This document shows, piece by piece, positions 11,508 through 22,060 of a stretch of DNA of 64,000 nt. The notes under the pieces were generated by a model that was given only the letters and a program-made list of their open reading frames with translations, did not search any database and was not told the origin of the DNA. This stretch comes from Dillenia suffruticosa. Lineage: Eukaryota > Streptophyta > Magnoliopsida > Dilleniales > Dilleniaceae. Location: contig JAVTVX010000012.1 in the NCBI GenBank assembly GCA_033439265.1, positions 2,159,001-2,223,000 on the forward strand, read 5' to 3'. The number at the start of each line of letters is the position of its first letter. Within the stretch, counting starts at the first letter, position 1. Position numbers and translations under genes: made by a program.

Positions 11508-14500
11508 GATTACGTAACAACAATTTTAGTCCTTGATCAGCTGGCCATGGCATGACCTGAAATTCGTTATTATAAAAAAATTAACTTTGTAAAAAAGCCT
11601 TTAGTCTCTCTTTCTCTCTCCAATTACTTTAATGATTGGAGTACATTGATTTAATAGAGAAAGAAATGATGAAAAAGAAGCATGAGCATTCAGAGAGAGA
11701 GAGATAGCTGTCTTCTTTATTTTCTGACAATAGTGCAGCTTCTGCTATGTTATTTTACTACTTTATCTCTGTGTCTCTTAGATTCTCACGCCACATGCAC
11801 ACTGAGAGAGAGAGAGAGAGGAGAGAGAAAAGGTTGAATGCAATGTATGATATAGAGGGTTGGGTTACAAATAAAAGCCTAAAGTGTTGGTTTTTGGAGT
11901 AAGGAGTCTCTAATGTCATTTCTGGTCTCTTTCTCAGGTATCCAAGCGATGCTGATAAGCATCTGTTGGCTCGACAGACTGGTCTCTCCAGAAACCAGGT
12001 TCATCTCTCTCTCTCTCGCACACGCACACGCACACGCACACGCACAGTCATCACAAACAACCACAATAAAAGAGGATTGGGTAAAAAAGAAGAGTTTTAC
12101 TGTATATCTAATTAAGAGATGAGAGTGCATTTATCCCCTTTGCTCACATTAAATGTCCAAGCTGCTGTTTGCAGTACTGTTATAAAATTTAAAAATAATT
12201 AACTATAAAAGAAAACTCAACTTTCATCTTGCTTGCTCCATTGAGTAAAACTTCCAAAATAGTTGGTGTTAGTATCATCAATTTGAATTTTCAGACGAGC
12301 CAGATGATGTCAATAAACTATAACTCAACTGTTTTATCCCTTTTTCCTTAAACATTTCGACTTCAAATCCCATATATATCTATGTATATATAAAGACCAG
12401 TTAGATATTCCATAGCTACCAGAATATATGTTCAAACATGATTATCCTTACCTTATGATTTGTGCTTTTTATTGTACCATGTTTTTCCAAATTTAAATAT
12501 CGAAAATTTTGTTCAAAAAATTGTCTTATGTTCTAGCATTTTTCTCAAATTTAAAAATATACATAAATTATATTTAAAAAGTGACAATCAATCACTTCAC
12601 TATGTGATTTCGTTTTTGGTGATCATAAGAATAAATTATTTTATCATCCCGTGACTATCACTACCCAAAAATGATTTTATGGTCTATAAAAAACATAACG
12701 TTTGGTTTTAAAAAATAGAATTTTTTTTTAAATCTCTATCTAAACAAAAAAAAAATAAATAAATCAAATTTTTATACCTCGGAACATGAGAAAAAATTTT
12801 AATAAAATTAATTTTCTAATTTTACCATAATATATTATCAAAATTCTTATCCTATATGTTCTGTTATATTTTGTTTTTAGTATTTTAATCAAATATCACC
12901 TATAACTATCACAAAGAGGAGAACGTAAATTTCCTATTAAAGAGTCGAATGAAGATGAGAATGATAAATATGTTAAAACATATATATTTTATATTGATCT
13001 ATTGGTATTCAGGTTATAGAGTTCGAGCATCCCAACATCTATTTTTTTATTTTTAAAATTCAAATTTAAAATTTTAATTAAAAAAAATTTAGTGTCCAAT
13101 TATTAGATTCACAAAATGTTGAGTAAAACAGTAAGGATCCTGTCTCTTATGTAATGTTTTTTCTGTTCTGTATTTTAAATCAAATACTATCTATAACCAA
13201 CAATGTCCTATTAAAATAGACTAACAACGATGAGAATGGTAAATTCGTTAAAGCAGTAGGATCACAGAAATGTGTTGGAAAGAATCCGTCAGTGAAATCA
13301 GATGAGCTTGCGTGGGTGGGGCTGGATTCTTCTGCTTATGGTGCAATTTCGTCCTTTTCTTCAAAGCTCTGGTTTTTCTTCCCTCCTGTTGGAGAAACAA
13401 AAAGACCGCGTGTTTTTCAAGAAACGTCTTTCTTCTTTTGTGCTTTTACCACATCTCTTTGGATTCTTTTTCCAATACATGCATAAATTGTCTAACTCTG
13501 AATCAAGTAATTTTTCGACACTATTGCAGAAGCAAGTACATGAGAGATGACATGAGAGATTTGCAGCTTTCATCCTCTCTCTCTCTCTCTCTCAAAAAGA
13601 GCTTTAAAATTCAAATCTTTCACTGTTGCTTGTTCGGGCCTTTTGCCCTTTAATCCAAAGCTTTTCCCTATATTTTATCGGACAAAGTCATTTTGACTTT
13701 CTCTAATCATAAATATCTTATTGGTTTAGTGAAGGTACGGATGAAAGTTAAAAGTAGTAAAAAGCTTGGTGGTGTGTGCTAAGCTTTCTATATGCAACAA
13801 TGGATGACTATTATTCTTTTTCTACTCCATTTTAGTCCCTCCATTTTCTTCTTATATCAATGAGAAATGAAGGAAAACTAAAAGTCTTGGTCTTTTAATA
13901 TTACTAAATTTTTTTATGTGTATTTTTATATGGTTTTCTTTTGTTCATGCGAACACACACACATATATATGAATATATATTCACATATATTATCTATCGG
14001 TAAGTTATAATTTAATTAATAGTATCTTTTTTCTCTTAGAAATCTTGTGCAGAGTCTCTCTTATGTAATATATATATATATATATGCTATCAATATGACA
14101 TTTTCCATTTTGGGGTTGGAGTATAACACACAAAGTTCTTGAGCTTCTCTAGTTTAGGAGTTTCTCGGTCCCCCTTGTGAGATGAGCTTTCGCTTGCATA
14201 TGCTTGTATTCGATAAGTTTACTTAGTATATGCTATTGAAGAATAACAATATATGTTGTTCTGTGTGTGTATTTTTACCATATATATTCAATAGGTTTAC
14301 CCCTATACAAACAAAATATAATTTCTTTTTTTTTCACAAGGTATGGTCATTAAAAAGGGGTACCAAATAATATATAAACACAATTGCATGCGGGTACAAA
14401 TAACGTAGTTAGCATGAAAAAGCCAAATTTAACAACTACCCTGCATAAGGGTAATGAAATGATGGGACAGAAGTAGGCGTGACCATTGAGAAAAACCTCA

Positions 14501-15623
14501 TCTGGTAAATTTAGTATTATGTCTTAACCCTCATTTGTCTTTTATTCGCCTCACTGTTTGGTTAGAATTGTCTGTCAGTTCTATTAAGGACACCCTGGAA
14601 ATATTAAATAATGGGCATGTGCCCCCGACACCATTCCAAACTATCCCCACAATGAATTTTGAGATCAGAAACACACAAAAACCAGACGGACCAACACATA
14701 GATTGAGTTATAAATTCTGGATCAGAATGATCCTCATGTCTCCCCCCACCCCCCTTTTTTCTTTTTTCTTCATTAGTCTGTCATATGAAATAAATGCAGG
14801 CCTACATAAATACACTTTGATAGGAAAATCTTGATGGTGCACTATTTCTTTTATTTTTGAAATAAAGTTACAATGTGCTTCTCAATTATTTTTCAACAAC
14901 TCATTTTAGTTATTGACAAAAATTCAATCAACGCATTTTTTTAATTGAATTGTGATAGATTTGCCAATTTTTGTTGGTAATGTGTGTTTCCTTTCTGGGG
15001 TTGTTTTCCAATTTCAGGTGTCAAACTGGTTCATAAATGCAAGAGTAAGGTTGTGGAAACCCATGGTGGAAGAAATGTACCAACTAGAAGCAAAAGATGA
15101 GGATGACCCTGAACATGAAGATCACGAAGATCCAGACCCAGACCAAGACCAGGACCAACATCTAGAGGAGAGAGAAAAATCTCAAAATAACAACAACGTT
15201 TCACGAACATCAACGCCTACTACTACGACGACGACGACAACAACAACATTATCTGCCACGACACAATCACCGACAACAACAAGCAAAAGATCCGAAATCA
15301 ATGCCCATGAAAGCGACCCATCACTTCTTGCATTCAATAACCCCCAACTCTTCTCGGAAAACCAAGCACAACCTCATCCCACCGAGGCGCCACCCCTTTA
15401 TCCTCCTCGCCACCACCGCCTGGTCTTCGACGATGTCACGTGTCGTCCACGTCGCACTCTTCTCACTCCTACTCCTGTTCCTACTGCTGCTGATTTTGGG
15501 ATTGCTAGTGACAGCGGGGCTGATTTGGGACCCACGTTGATAAGGTTTGGCACCCCTGCTCGTGACGTGTCACTCACTCTTGGACTGAGACAAAATTTGC
15601 CCGAGAAGAGCCCTTTTTTCTAG
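7805..15623 (+). CDS. BLH2: BEL1-like homeodomain transcription factor (BLH2/BLH4, SAWTOOTH type)
   Basis: Nuclear TALE homeodomain factor; BELL proteins act as dimers with KNOX partners, and the SAWTOOTH pair shapes leaf margins in Arabidopsis. Exons are 7805-8992, 10175-10560, 11938-11998 (61 nt) and 15018-15623, giving 746 aa, close to the Arabidopsis BLH2 length. The N-terminus has the clade motifs MSQDYHQ and [13 protein letters not shown]. The SKY box is at about residues 315-340, the BELL domain spans about 378-455 across exons 1-2, and the homeodomain about 495-562 with recognition helix [14 protein letters not shown] Thr run follows, then the ZIBEL motif VSLTLGL at about 728. The tail is short and lacks the extra residues after this motif in BLH2. 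Exon 1 joins exon 2 best through a GC-AG intron (GACGAG|GCATGT). All three introns have CT tracts directly after the donor. BLH2 versus BLH4 is not resolved. Confidence 0.93.
9420..9460 (+). repeat. (CT)n microsatellite in BLH intron 1
   Basis: CT dinucleotide run with one CG interruption, in the first intron. A shorter CT run (9001-9016) also follows the donor directly. Confidence 0.9.
10569..10594 (+). repeat. (CT)n tract directly after the BLH exon 2 donor
   Basis: Pure CT run starting about eight bases into intron 2 (donor GTACGT at 10561). See the finding on CT tracts next to 5' splice sites. Confidence 0.9.
11479..11504 (+). repeat. (CT)n microsatellite in BLH intron 2
   Basis: Pure CT run. 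A GA run at about 11804-11821 follows in the same intron, so the pre-mRNA could pair the two tracts. Confidence 0.9.
12004..12047 (+). repeat. CT tract plus (CACACG)n minisatellite after the BLH exon 3 donor
   Basis: The donor GTTCAT at 11999 is followed by CTCTCTCTCTC and then by about four tandem copies of the 6-mer CACACG. The combination begins within ten bases of the 61-nt homeobox exon. Confidence 0.85.
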
Positions 15624-17228
15624 TGAGAGAGTAATATGATTCTCCTTTCACATTTTATTAATTTTCTTTTAATTTTTTTTTATTTTGTTAAGATTAAAAA
15701 AAAAAATACGTGATCAGCCCAAGAGAATGTAGCAAAATTTAGCTTTGGTGAAACTATACTGTATAGTAGGTTCTTTGACCTATTTGTAACTATTTCATAT
15801 TATTTAATAACATAGAAACATATTTGGGATAGTGGTTGAGTTCTTTGTTTTTTTTTTTTAATTATTGGAGTTAGATCAACAATAATTTCCTCTCTTTCTT
15901 TTTCTTTTTATAATTATCTGTAATCATCATTTTATGTCTGATTAAATTCGATTTGAGTTATATTAAACAAGCAACAAAACCCTTATTTTTTTTTGTACAT
16001 AAAATTTTGAATACAAAATCTTATTTAAAGATACAAGTAAATTAAACTAACTATCACTAATTTACTATTTTTTCCATGCAATTAATATAGCTGTGTCTTT
16101 GATCATTTTGAATTTTTGGAGTGAATCATGGTTTTAAATGGATGCTTCAGTCATTCTAATTTTTTGTTAAATAGTGAACGGAGGGGCAACGGGTAGTGTC
16201 ACTACAAAAATTTTAAGATAAAAATTAATAAAATCTGAGTACAACAACTCAAATTTGTACTAGGGTTCATTTCAAAGTGGGCTAATTAAGTTGATAAGTT
16301 TACAAATTACATGAATGAATTTCCTTTGATCTTATGGGTGTGGCAAAACAAAGCATAGATAAGATTGCTTGATACTCTCTTTGGAAATTGAAAATATATG
16401 TATAGATATATGTGCTTCTACCGATACGTATATTATATCGGATCTGCTTGCATAGAAATTGAAAAATATAATGTGCTTTTTAATCTTTGCAGGGTTCCTT
16501 AGATACACCGTTTCTTATGAAGCAAAACAACAAAATTTTGCGGGCGGACATTAACTCTTTACCTTAGGTTGAACAAAAGGAAATCTCATCGAAGAGGTAT
16601 ATAACTTGACGCCTCAGCAGTCAAGTCCTAGCTTTCTACCAAAAAAAACTATCAAGTCCTATCCTAAGTTCCTTTTGAACCGAAAGTATACAAACTTAGG
16701 GACGGTACATTTAAAAATCTGGGCGAACTTGTATGAAGTTTGAAAATGGCATTGCTTCAAAATCAAGTGTCTACCATACCTCTCTCTCTCTTTACTAATA
16801 ATTTTTCATATCATATTCGATATATATATTTTTTATCAATCACGGTTCAGTATTCCACGTACGATTTGGTGGGTTTTAAAATGCATCAATGTGGTATTCT
16901 GGTCAGCAGGCCAATGATCTTGTAGAAGGGGACCAACCTAGAGAGAGAGAGAGAGAGAGAGAGAATGTGTTTATTGCTGTACTCCAAATGGTTTCTTTGT
17001 CCTATTTCGGTCCCTGAAACTTTTCACAGAAAGCAATGTCACACGAGCAGGCGAATTTTAATTAACCTTGAATGGAGAATATATGAATCATCATTGTTAT
17101 TATTTTTCTTTCTTTTTTTTTCCTTTTCAGAAATTTGATACTTGTAAACAAAAATAGTGAATCACATCTCTAAATGACAGTCTGGTAATCATAATCTCTC
17201 TTTCTAAATCTAAAATCCAGGATAACAA
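15624..17228. other. gene-free 3' flank of the BLH gene
   Basis: AT-rich with poly-A and poly-T runs and a GA tract at about 16940-16963. The BLH 3' UTR and poly(A) site must lie near its start. No coding exon was recognised. Confidence 0.6.
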
Positions 17229-17490
17229 AAAAAAAAAAAGAAACAGTGAACCACAACCGTCCAATAATTTGTCGGCCTCACCTTGTGGAAGGCTACTTCT
17301 TGGATCCAAATCCAAGACCCGTCCACCTAGCAACTTGGGCCCCACTTGGGATTAGAATTGGTATACATCAAACATAGTTGGGCTGTGACCCACTGGGCCA
17401 CACATAGTTGGGAGTGGGATTTGAACCAAGGCCCTTTGCCACCATACCCTTGCTCTGGAGCCGTAGACAACTCCGCCATTCAACAATTAG
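17229..17490 (-). mobile_element. tRNA-derived SINE-like element
   Basis: Read on the minus strand there is an A-box-like TGGCGGAGTTGT at 17467-17478 and, about 40 bases on, a B-box-like GGTTCAAATCC at 17417-17427. This is the internal RNA polymerase III promoter arrangement of tRNA-derived SINEs. The body then runs to a homopolymer (poly-A on plus) at 17229-17241. I could not identify a target duplication, so both ends are approximate. Confidence 0.5.
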
Positions 17491-17789
17491 CTAGCTGCTC
17501 ACCGGTATGTGAGCAAGATTGATTCATCAAAGAAAAGGGAATTCGTTGCCAAGAGGACAACTTAGTGTTACAAATCCCCTTCTCCTAATCTGATAATTCC
17601 ATATTCAAATTTTTATATAATAAAAAATAAAAAAGGAAACTCCACCTTAATCAACAATAGTAACATGAATGAACCTTATGTAGCTTACAATATTTCTTTC
17701 AAATCTAGATATTTCTATGACCAGAATTCTGTGAAAAGGCCAAAGCCCTTTCTCTAATCCCTACGACCAGCATCCAGTGAAAAGGCCAA

Positions 17790-18051
17790 AACCCTTTATT
17801 TTATCCAAACCAACAACCTACAGCTCATCGTGGCATTACTCTGCCACCGAGTAAACCCACCCCCACCCCACCAAATTTCCAGATGAGTCCCGATGGAGAC
17901 AAAAATTCCACTCAAGCATATGGACAGCTGGATGGACATTAAAAATTTTTCAAGGACCATGAGGGAGACAATGGTAGCTATGCTGTGTCAGAAAAGAAAT
18001 CGAGGGTAGATGCTAGTGATGATGATGAAGATAAGCTTAAATTGAAGTAAG
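17790..18051 (+). pseudogene. fragment of an unidentified protein-coding gene with an in-frame stop
   Basis: An open reading with protein-like composition runs through a Pro/Thr-rich part (PPSKPTPTPPNFQ), then MSPDGDKNSTQAYG. It hits TAA at 17940-17942, and continues in the same frame with KFFKDHEGDNGSYAV and an acidic Ser/Asp/Glu/Lys-rich end to a second TAA at 18049-18051. Composition and continuity across the stop suggest a decayed exon of a nuclear protein. I do not recognise the family. Confidence 0.35.
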
Positions 18052-18355
18052 ATCATTTTTTTTTTTGGTGAAAATTGATATGGGAAAGAAAAATTTTCAA
18101 TATCTATGAGGCATATTTACCGAAATGAACAAAAAATAGAAATCCTAGTCATCATGAAGAAAATACACATTAGCTACAGTGAAGGAAAGAAAATGACAAG
18201 CATGGCTTTCGTCCTTATTTGTACGGCTATCAAATATGGAAATGAGTGGACAGCTTGATGTCACAATCTCCCTCCCGCCTTCGATCTTGTAATTTAAAGT
18301 TTGAATTCTTATATAATTAAAAAAATCAAATATGGAAATGAATACCTTAGGCAAA

Positions 18356-18458
18356 TGAACCAACCAATTCATATCAAAACCAAGAAGGATGCCAAGTGAA
18401 AACGAAGCTGCTGAAATGCCCAACGCAACTAGCTTTCCAATAGTGTGGAGCTTATTCC
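18356..18458 (-). pseudogene. exon-like fragment of an unidentified membrane protein
   Basis: On the minus strand a 103-nt segment sits between an acceptor (agctgcag|GG) and a donor (CCTAAG|GTATTC). It reads as one hydrophobic segment, KLVALGISAASFSLGILLG, followed by FDMNWLVHLPK. The borders and coding quality look like a real internal exon, but no partner exons are visible on either side. It is either an isolated relic or a gene fragment captured by a mobile element. Family unknown. Confidence 0.35.
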
Positions 18459-18673
18459 CTGCAGCTCTCTCCAACAAAAAGTAATCAATGCAATTACTTC
18501 CGTTGTGAAACATGGCCGGCATATGGAAACCAGATACAAATACCGAGACACGCCCATCAATTAGGCAACTTACACTATAGTGTGTTGACAGTTTCAAATT
18601 TTATGGCGCATGTAAAATTTCGGTAGAATCATAGTACTGAGACATACTCATCAATTAGCCAATTACTCCCGTA

Positions 18674-19612
18674 CACTATTAAAAAAAAAAATATTAACGA
18701 TAGAAATATCCATCGTTAAAAAAATCACTGAAAACTACTTTGCTAAATATTACAAACGAAATTTATCCATCGCTAAAATTCCATCACTGATAAAAGATAA
18801 TATGTAAAAATATTAAGGACGGATTAACGAAATTCCGTCGTTATATCCGTCACTTCCTCACTCGTGCCAGTACCCGCTTGCACGCCTGCCGGCCCGCATC
18901 CCGCCCATCCGCACCTATGCTCCAACACACCCTGCATTTGTTTTGTGAAAAATGTCATGTATAGGAAACGAGCATGCACCTCCCACGTGGATGATGAGTT
19001 CTCCGACCAATATGCCACAATCAATTTTGTGATATTATTTTTTCTTATTTATTATCTAACCCTCACTAATTTTTTTAATATTAACCTCTCACATTTTTTT
19101 TATCTCACTCTCATCACTTTTTTTTCTTTTATTTTGGGATAATTTTTTTCGTTGAATATTTTCATTAAGTTTTTCTAACCGTTTAAACTCGATATTAATT
19201 AAATTTATGCTAAATAAAGAAATAAAATATTTTTTTGATTAATTAAGATAGAATAGCAAATTTTTTTTTATTGATCTATTAAATTGAATAATAAAATAAT
19301 AGAATAAAATAAAAAATAAAATAAATAAAAGAAAAAAGAAAAATAATTATAAAATAATAAAAGAGAAGACCAATTTAAAATTTAAAAAAATTAAAAAAAT
19401 CCGTCGCTAATACGTCAGTAATCCATTACCAATTCGTCATTGATAGGTTTATAATTTTTTTTTTACTCTAAATCACTACAGCGACAGATTAATCGCTAAT
19501 TCGTCGCTAATCTCTCGATATTTTATTTGACGTTAATTCGTCGCTATTTATGATGAATTTTTTTTCATTCATAATTTTTCATCGCTGATGCCGTATTTTT
19601 TTTGTTGTGGTT
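18674..19612. mobile_element. CACTA-like non-autonomous DNA transposon relic
   Basis: It begins CACTATTAAAAAAAA at 18674. It carries many subterminal copies of the motif ccgtcgctaa/tcgtcgctaat in both orientations (for example 18705-18720, 18765-18790, 19399-19440 and 19480-19520). It ends near TTTTTTTTGTTGTGG, which is compatible with a mutated terminal inverted repeat. Subterminal repeats with CACTA ends are the hallmark of En/Spm elements. No transposase was found. The right end is uncertain by several bases. Confidence 0.5.
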
Positions 19613-19679
19613 GTGAAATTCTATCATTTTTGTTTGATATTATCTACGTTTCAAAATTTTCTAATATCTCCGTTTGCAG

Positions 19680-19817
19680 GTATTAAAAATATTGAAACAT
19701 AGAAGTGCGAGAGGACCAAGTATGGCGGGCTTTGAGCTTGAAGTGATTGGCTATACCATTGCTCTTGCACACAGTCTTCACAAGGGCCTTCCGTTTTCTG
19801 CTTATTGGGAGTTGGCA
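19680..19817 (+). pseudogene. gene fragment from an MPDU1-type PQ-loop protein
   Basis: A 46-codon stretch begins directly after an acceptor-like gtttgcag with [12 protein letters not shown] and continues with [19 protein letters not shown] and LPFSAYWEL. This matches one PQ-loop repeat of plant mannose-P-dolichol-utilisation defect 1 homologues, which are ER membrane proteins. Similarity stops abruptly after AYWELA, where the family would continue into its next membrane helix. No other exon of the gene is nearby, so this is a lone fragment. Confidence 0.6.
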
Positions 19818-19969
19818 AATGGCCATCTCAACAGGTCCACCCAAGCAATTGAAAGAATACCAAGACGGCCTCCACAACAACACACAAGTAGACCTGACCA
19901 CTGGGGCCAGTTCTGCCTAGAACACCCAGGTCAAACCCTTGAACTGTAGCCAGTGGTCTGCTATGGACC

Positions 19970-20740
19970 TAAGCCGGAACCAAACTGAACATGATAATAG
20001 GGTTAAGGTTCATTCCCCCTGAACCCCCCGGAATCGGCAAAAATTAACCGGTTCAACTGACAAAACATAAGAACGTTTAAGGGTCACAACTACGAATGAA
20101 CCGCTCCCTATAAAAATTCAACTAAGTAACAACTAGTTCAAATAAATGACAAAAATGCCCCTAAAACTAGTAAATAAATCACAAAATTTCAGAGGCATTC
20201 TAAGCAAATTTGTGTAATTCTTCTGAAAATTTGAACCCTAAACTTTTACCAACCTGGAATTGTTCAAGACCAGAAGTCAGGGTTTTGACTTTTGAGGATT
20301 CTAAACCGGCGGGTAGGTCCTGTTCACAATTGGGTTTGAATCATGCAAGGTCAAGGCTCACCCAGCTAAATCGGTCCAGAACTGTAACCGTAACTGCCAA
20401 AAAATTTTTGGTTCAACCGACAAAAAAAACCCAGAACATTAAGAGTCGGAAGCATGAGTGAAGGGGTAGTTCCGACCCTTGAAAATCAAAAAACTAAAAA
20501 GAAAAGTAATCGATAGTTTCAAACAAAATGACAAGAATGCCCATAAAAGTAGCCAGTAAATGGCTATTTTCAATTTTGTAGGCATTCTAAGCAAGTCGTT
20601 GCAATTCTTCTTGAAAGATTTGATCCCTTAAATCTTTACCAACTCCGAATGGTTCAAGTTATAAGAGTCGAGGTTTTAAGGGCTCTCAATCGGCGGGTGG
20701 AACCCAGTTGACGGTCGTGTTTGAACCGTGAGTGGGTGCA
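19970..20740. repeat. two diverged tandem copies of a ~387-bp unit
   Basis: Landmarks recur in the same order: ggttcaac.gacaaaa, then tgacaa.aatgccc.taaaa, ggcattctaagcaa (starting at 20194 and 20581), aattcttct.gaaa.atttga.ccct.aa, tttaccaac, and cggcgggt. The spacing between matching landmarks is about 387 bp. The first copy runs from about 19970 to 20345 and the second from about 20363 to 20740. The nature of the unit is unknown. Confidence 0.6.
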
Positions 20741-20870
20741 CACCTACGCACTCTTCCTGTGGGGTACAAAAACAATAGAAGCGTGCTAGGCTTGCTGGAC
20801 AAGGACCATGCAGAAACAAAGTCAATTCCTAGGTTCAAACCATTGATTTTCGGTCCTCATGGTTATGTAT

Positions 20871-21328
20871 GGCTGTGGAAATAAGTCACGATTCGATTTG
20901 AAAATTAATTCGATAGATTAAGGTCGGCGCCGACCGATCAAATGAATGATACATGAATCAAACTTTTTAGGTCTTTCACAAATTATGAGCCAACCAGGAG
21001 TCATTAGTTAATTAGGTTTATTTTATTTTGATTTTTAATGATATTAAATAATTTATTAGTGTTAATTGACTGGTTATGCTTGTTTTTGATACTGAATTAT
21101 AATTTCGATTGAATTTTATAATTATATTTAAATTTTTATCAATTCTTTAATTTGAATATCTAATTTAAAAATTTTAATTAAATTGAAGAATGTGAGTTCA
21201 TAAACCAGCTCAATGCTAGTTGAGATTGACACCAAAAAAGATAAATCACTAAGAATAACATGAGTAATGGACTAAACAAAATTTAATTGAGTAGATGAGA
21301 TCAGCTCCACTCGACTCATTTCCACCCT
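20871..21328. mobile_element. MITE-like element with imperfect terminal inverted repeats
   Basis: The left end is GGCTGTGGAAATAAGTC. The right end, reverse-complemented, reads AAGGGTGGAAATGAGTCGAG, giving imperfect inverted ends around an AT-rich core. No coding capacity. A target duplication could not be defined, so the superfamily stays open. Confidence 0.4.
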
Positions 21329-22060
21329 TAATTATCCAGTTAGAATCTGCAGGAATAATGCAGCAACAGAAAGAAACAGATATACAACACCTGCTTTAAG
21401 CAATTCTTTAAATCAGCTGTAAAACCAGGCGACACAATGTTCAGTGAAGTGCAGTGAACCTAAACAAGACTTGGATACATGCAACATGACACCAAACAAA
21501 TGGACTAAGAAGGGTAGCTGCCTGCAGGCAGAACATGCTATAGATTGGCAATAAGCATTCAGGGACAGATAGGAACCCAGAATTTCATCGAAAAATTTTA
21601 GTGAAGAAACTTTAGGATGTGTTAACTGCCGGTAACCTCATATTCCAAATATCAGTCGGAGAATGACAGAAAATAACACTGTTATATCTAATTTCCAGTA
21701 GAAAATGCATTGAGAAATTGCATCTACAGAGGTTACCAACGGTAACTTAAACCAAATAAAAACTCACAGAAATCATCACTCAGTATTACAGTCCTTTCAA
21801 TATAGTTTATTAGACTAGAGGAATTGGCATGTACCCTTAAATGCAGTATTATCAAGAAGGTTCACCTTGTGGAGACAACTTGTAAGTTTCCCAAGCCATC
21901 CATGCCGCACTAACCGGTTAGATACCAAGTTAAAAATCATATTTCTGCTCCTTGCTTTTCATCTTACACACAATTTCCAGATTCACTCTTCATAAAGACA
22001 ATATTCACATGGCATGAATATCATCCAACTAGAACCAGTTACTGCGCCCTTGCTGCCAAC
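21329..22060. other. 3' flank of the BTB gene
   Basis: Downstream region and probable 3' UTR of the minus-strand BTB gene. No separate feature seen. Confidence 0.5.

Noticed and set aside
18145-18597. 150-codon minus-strand open frame as a complete gene
   Set aside because: Only the central 103 nt between splice-like borders looks coding. The flanks read as non-coding sequence, so I kept only an exon-like fragment.
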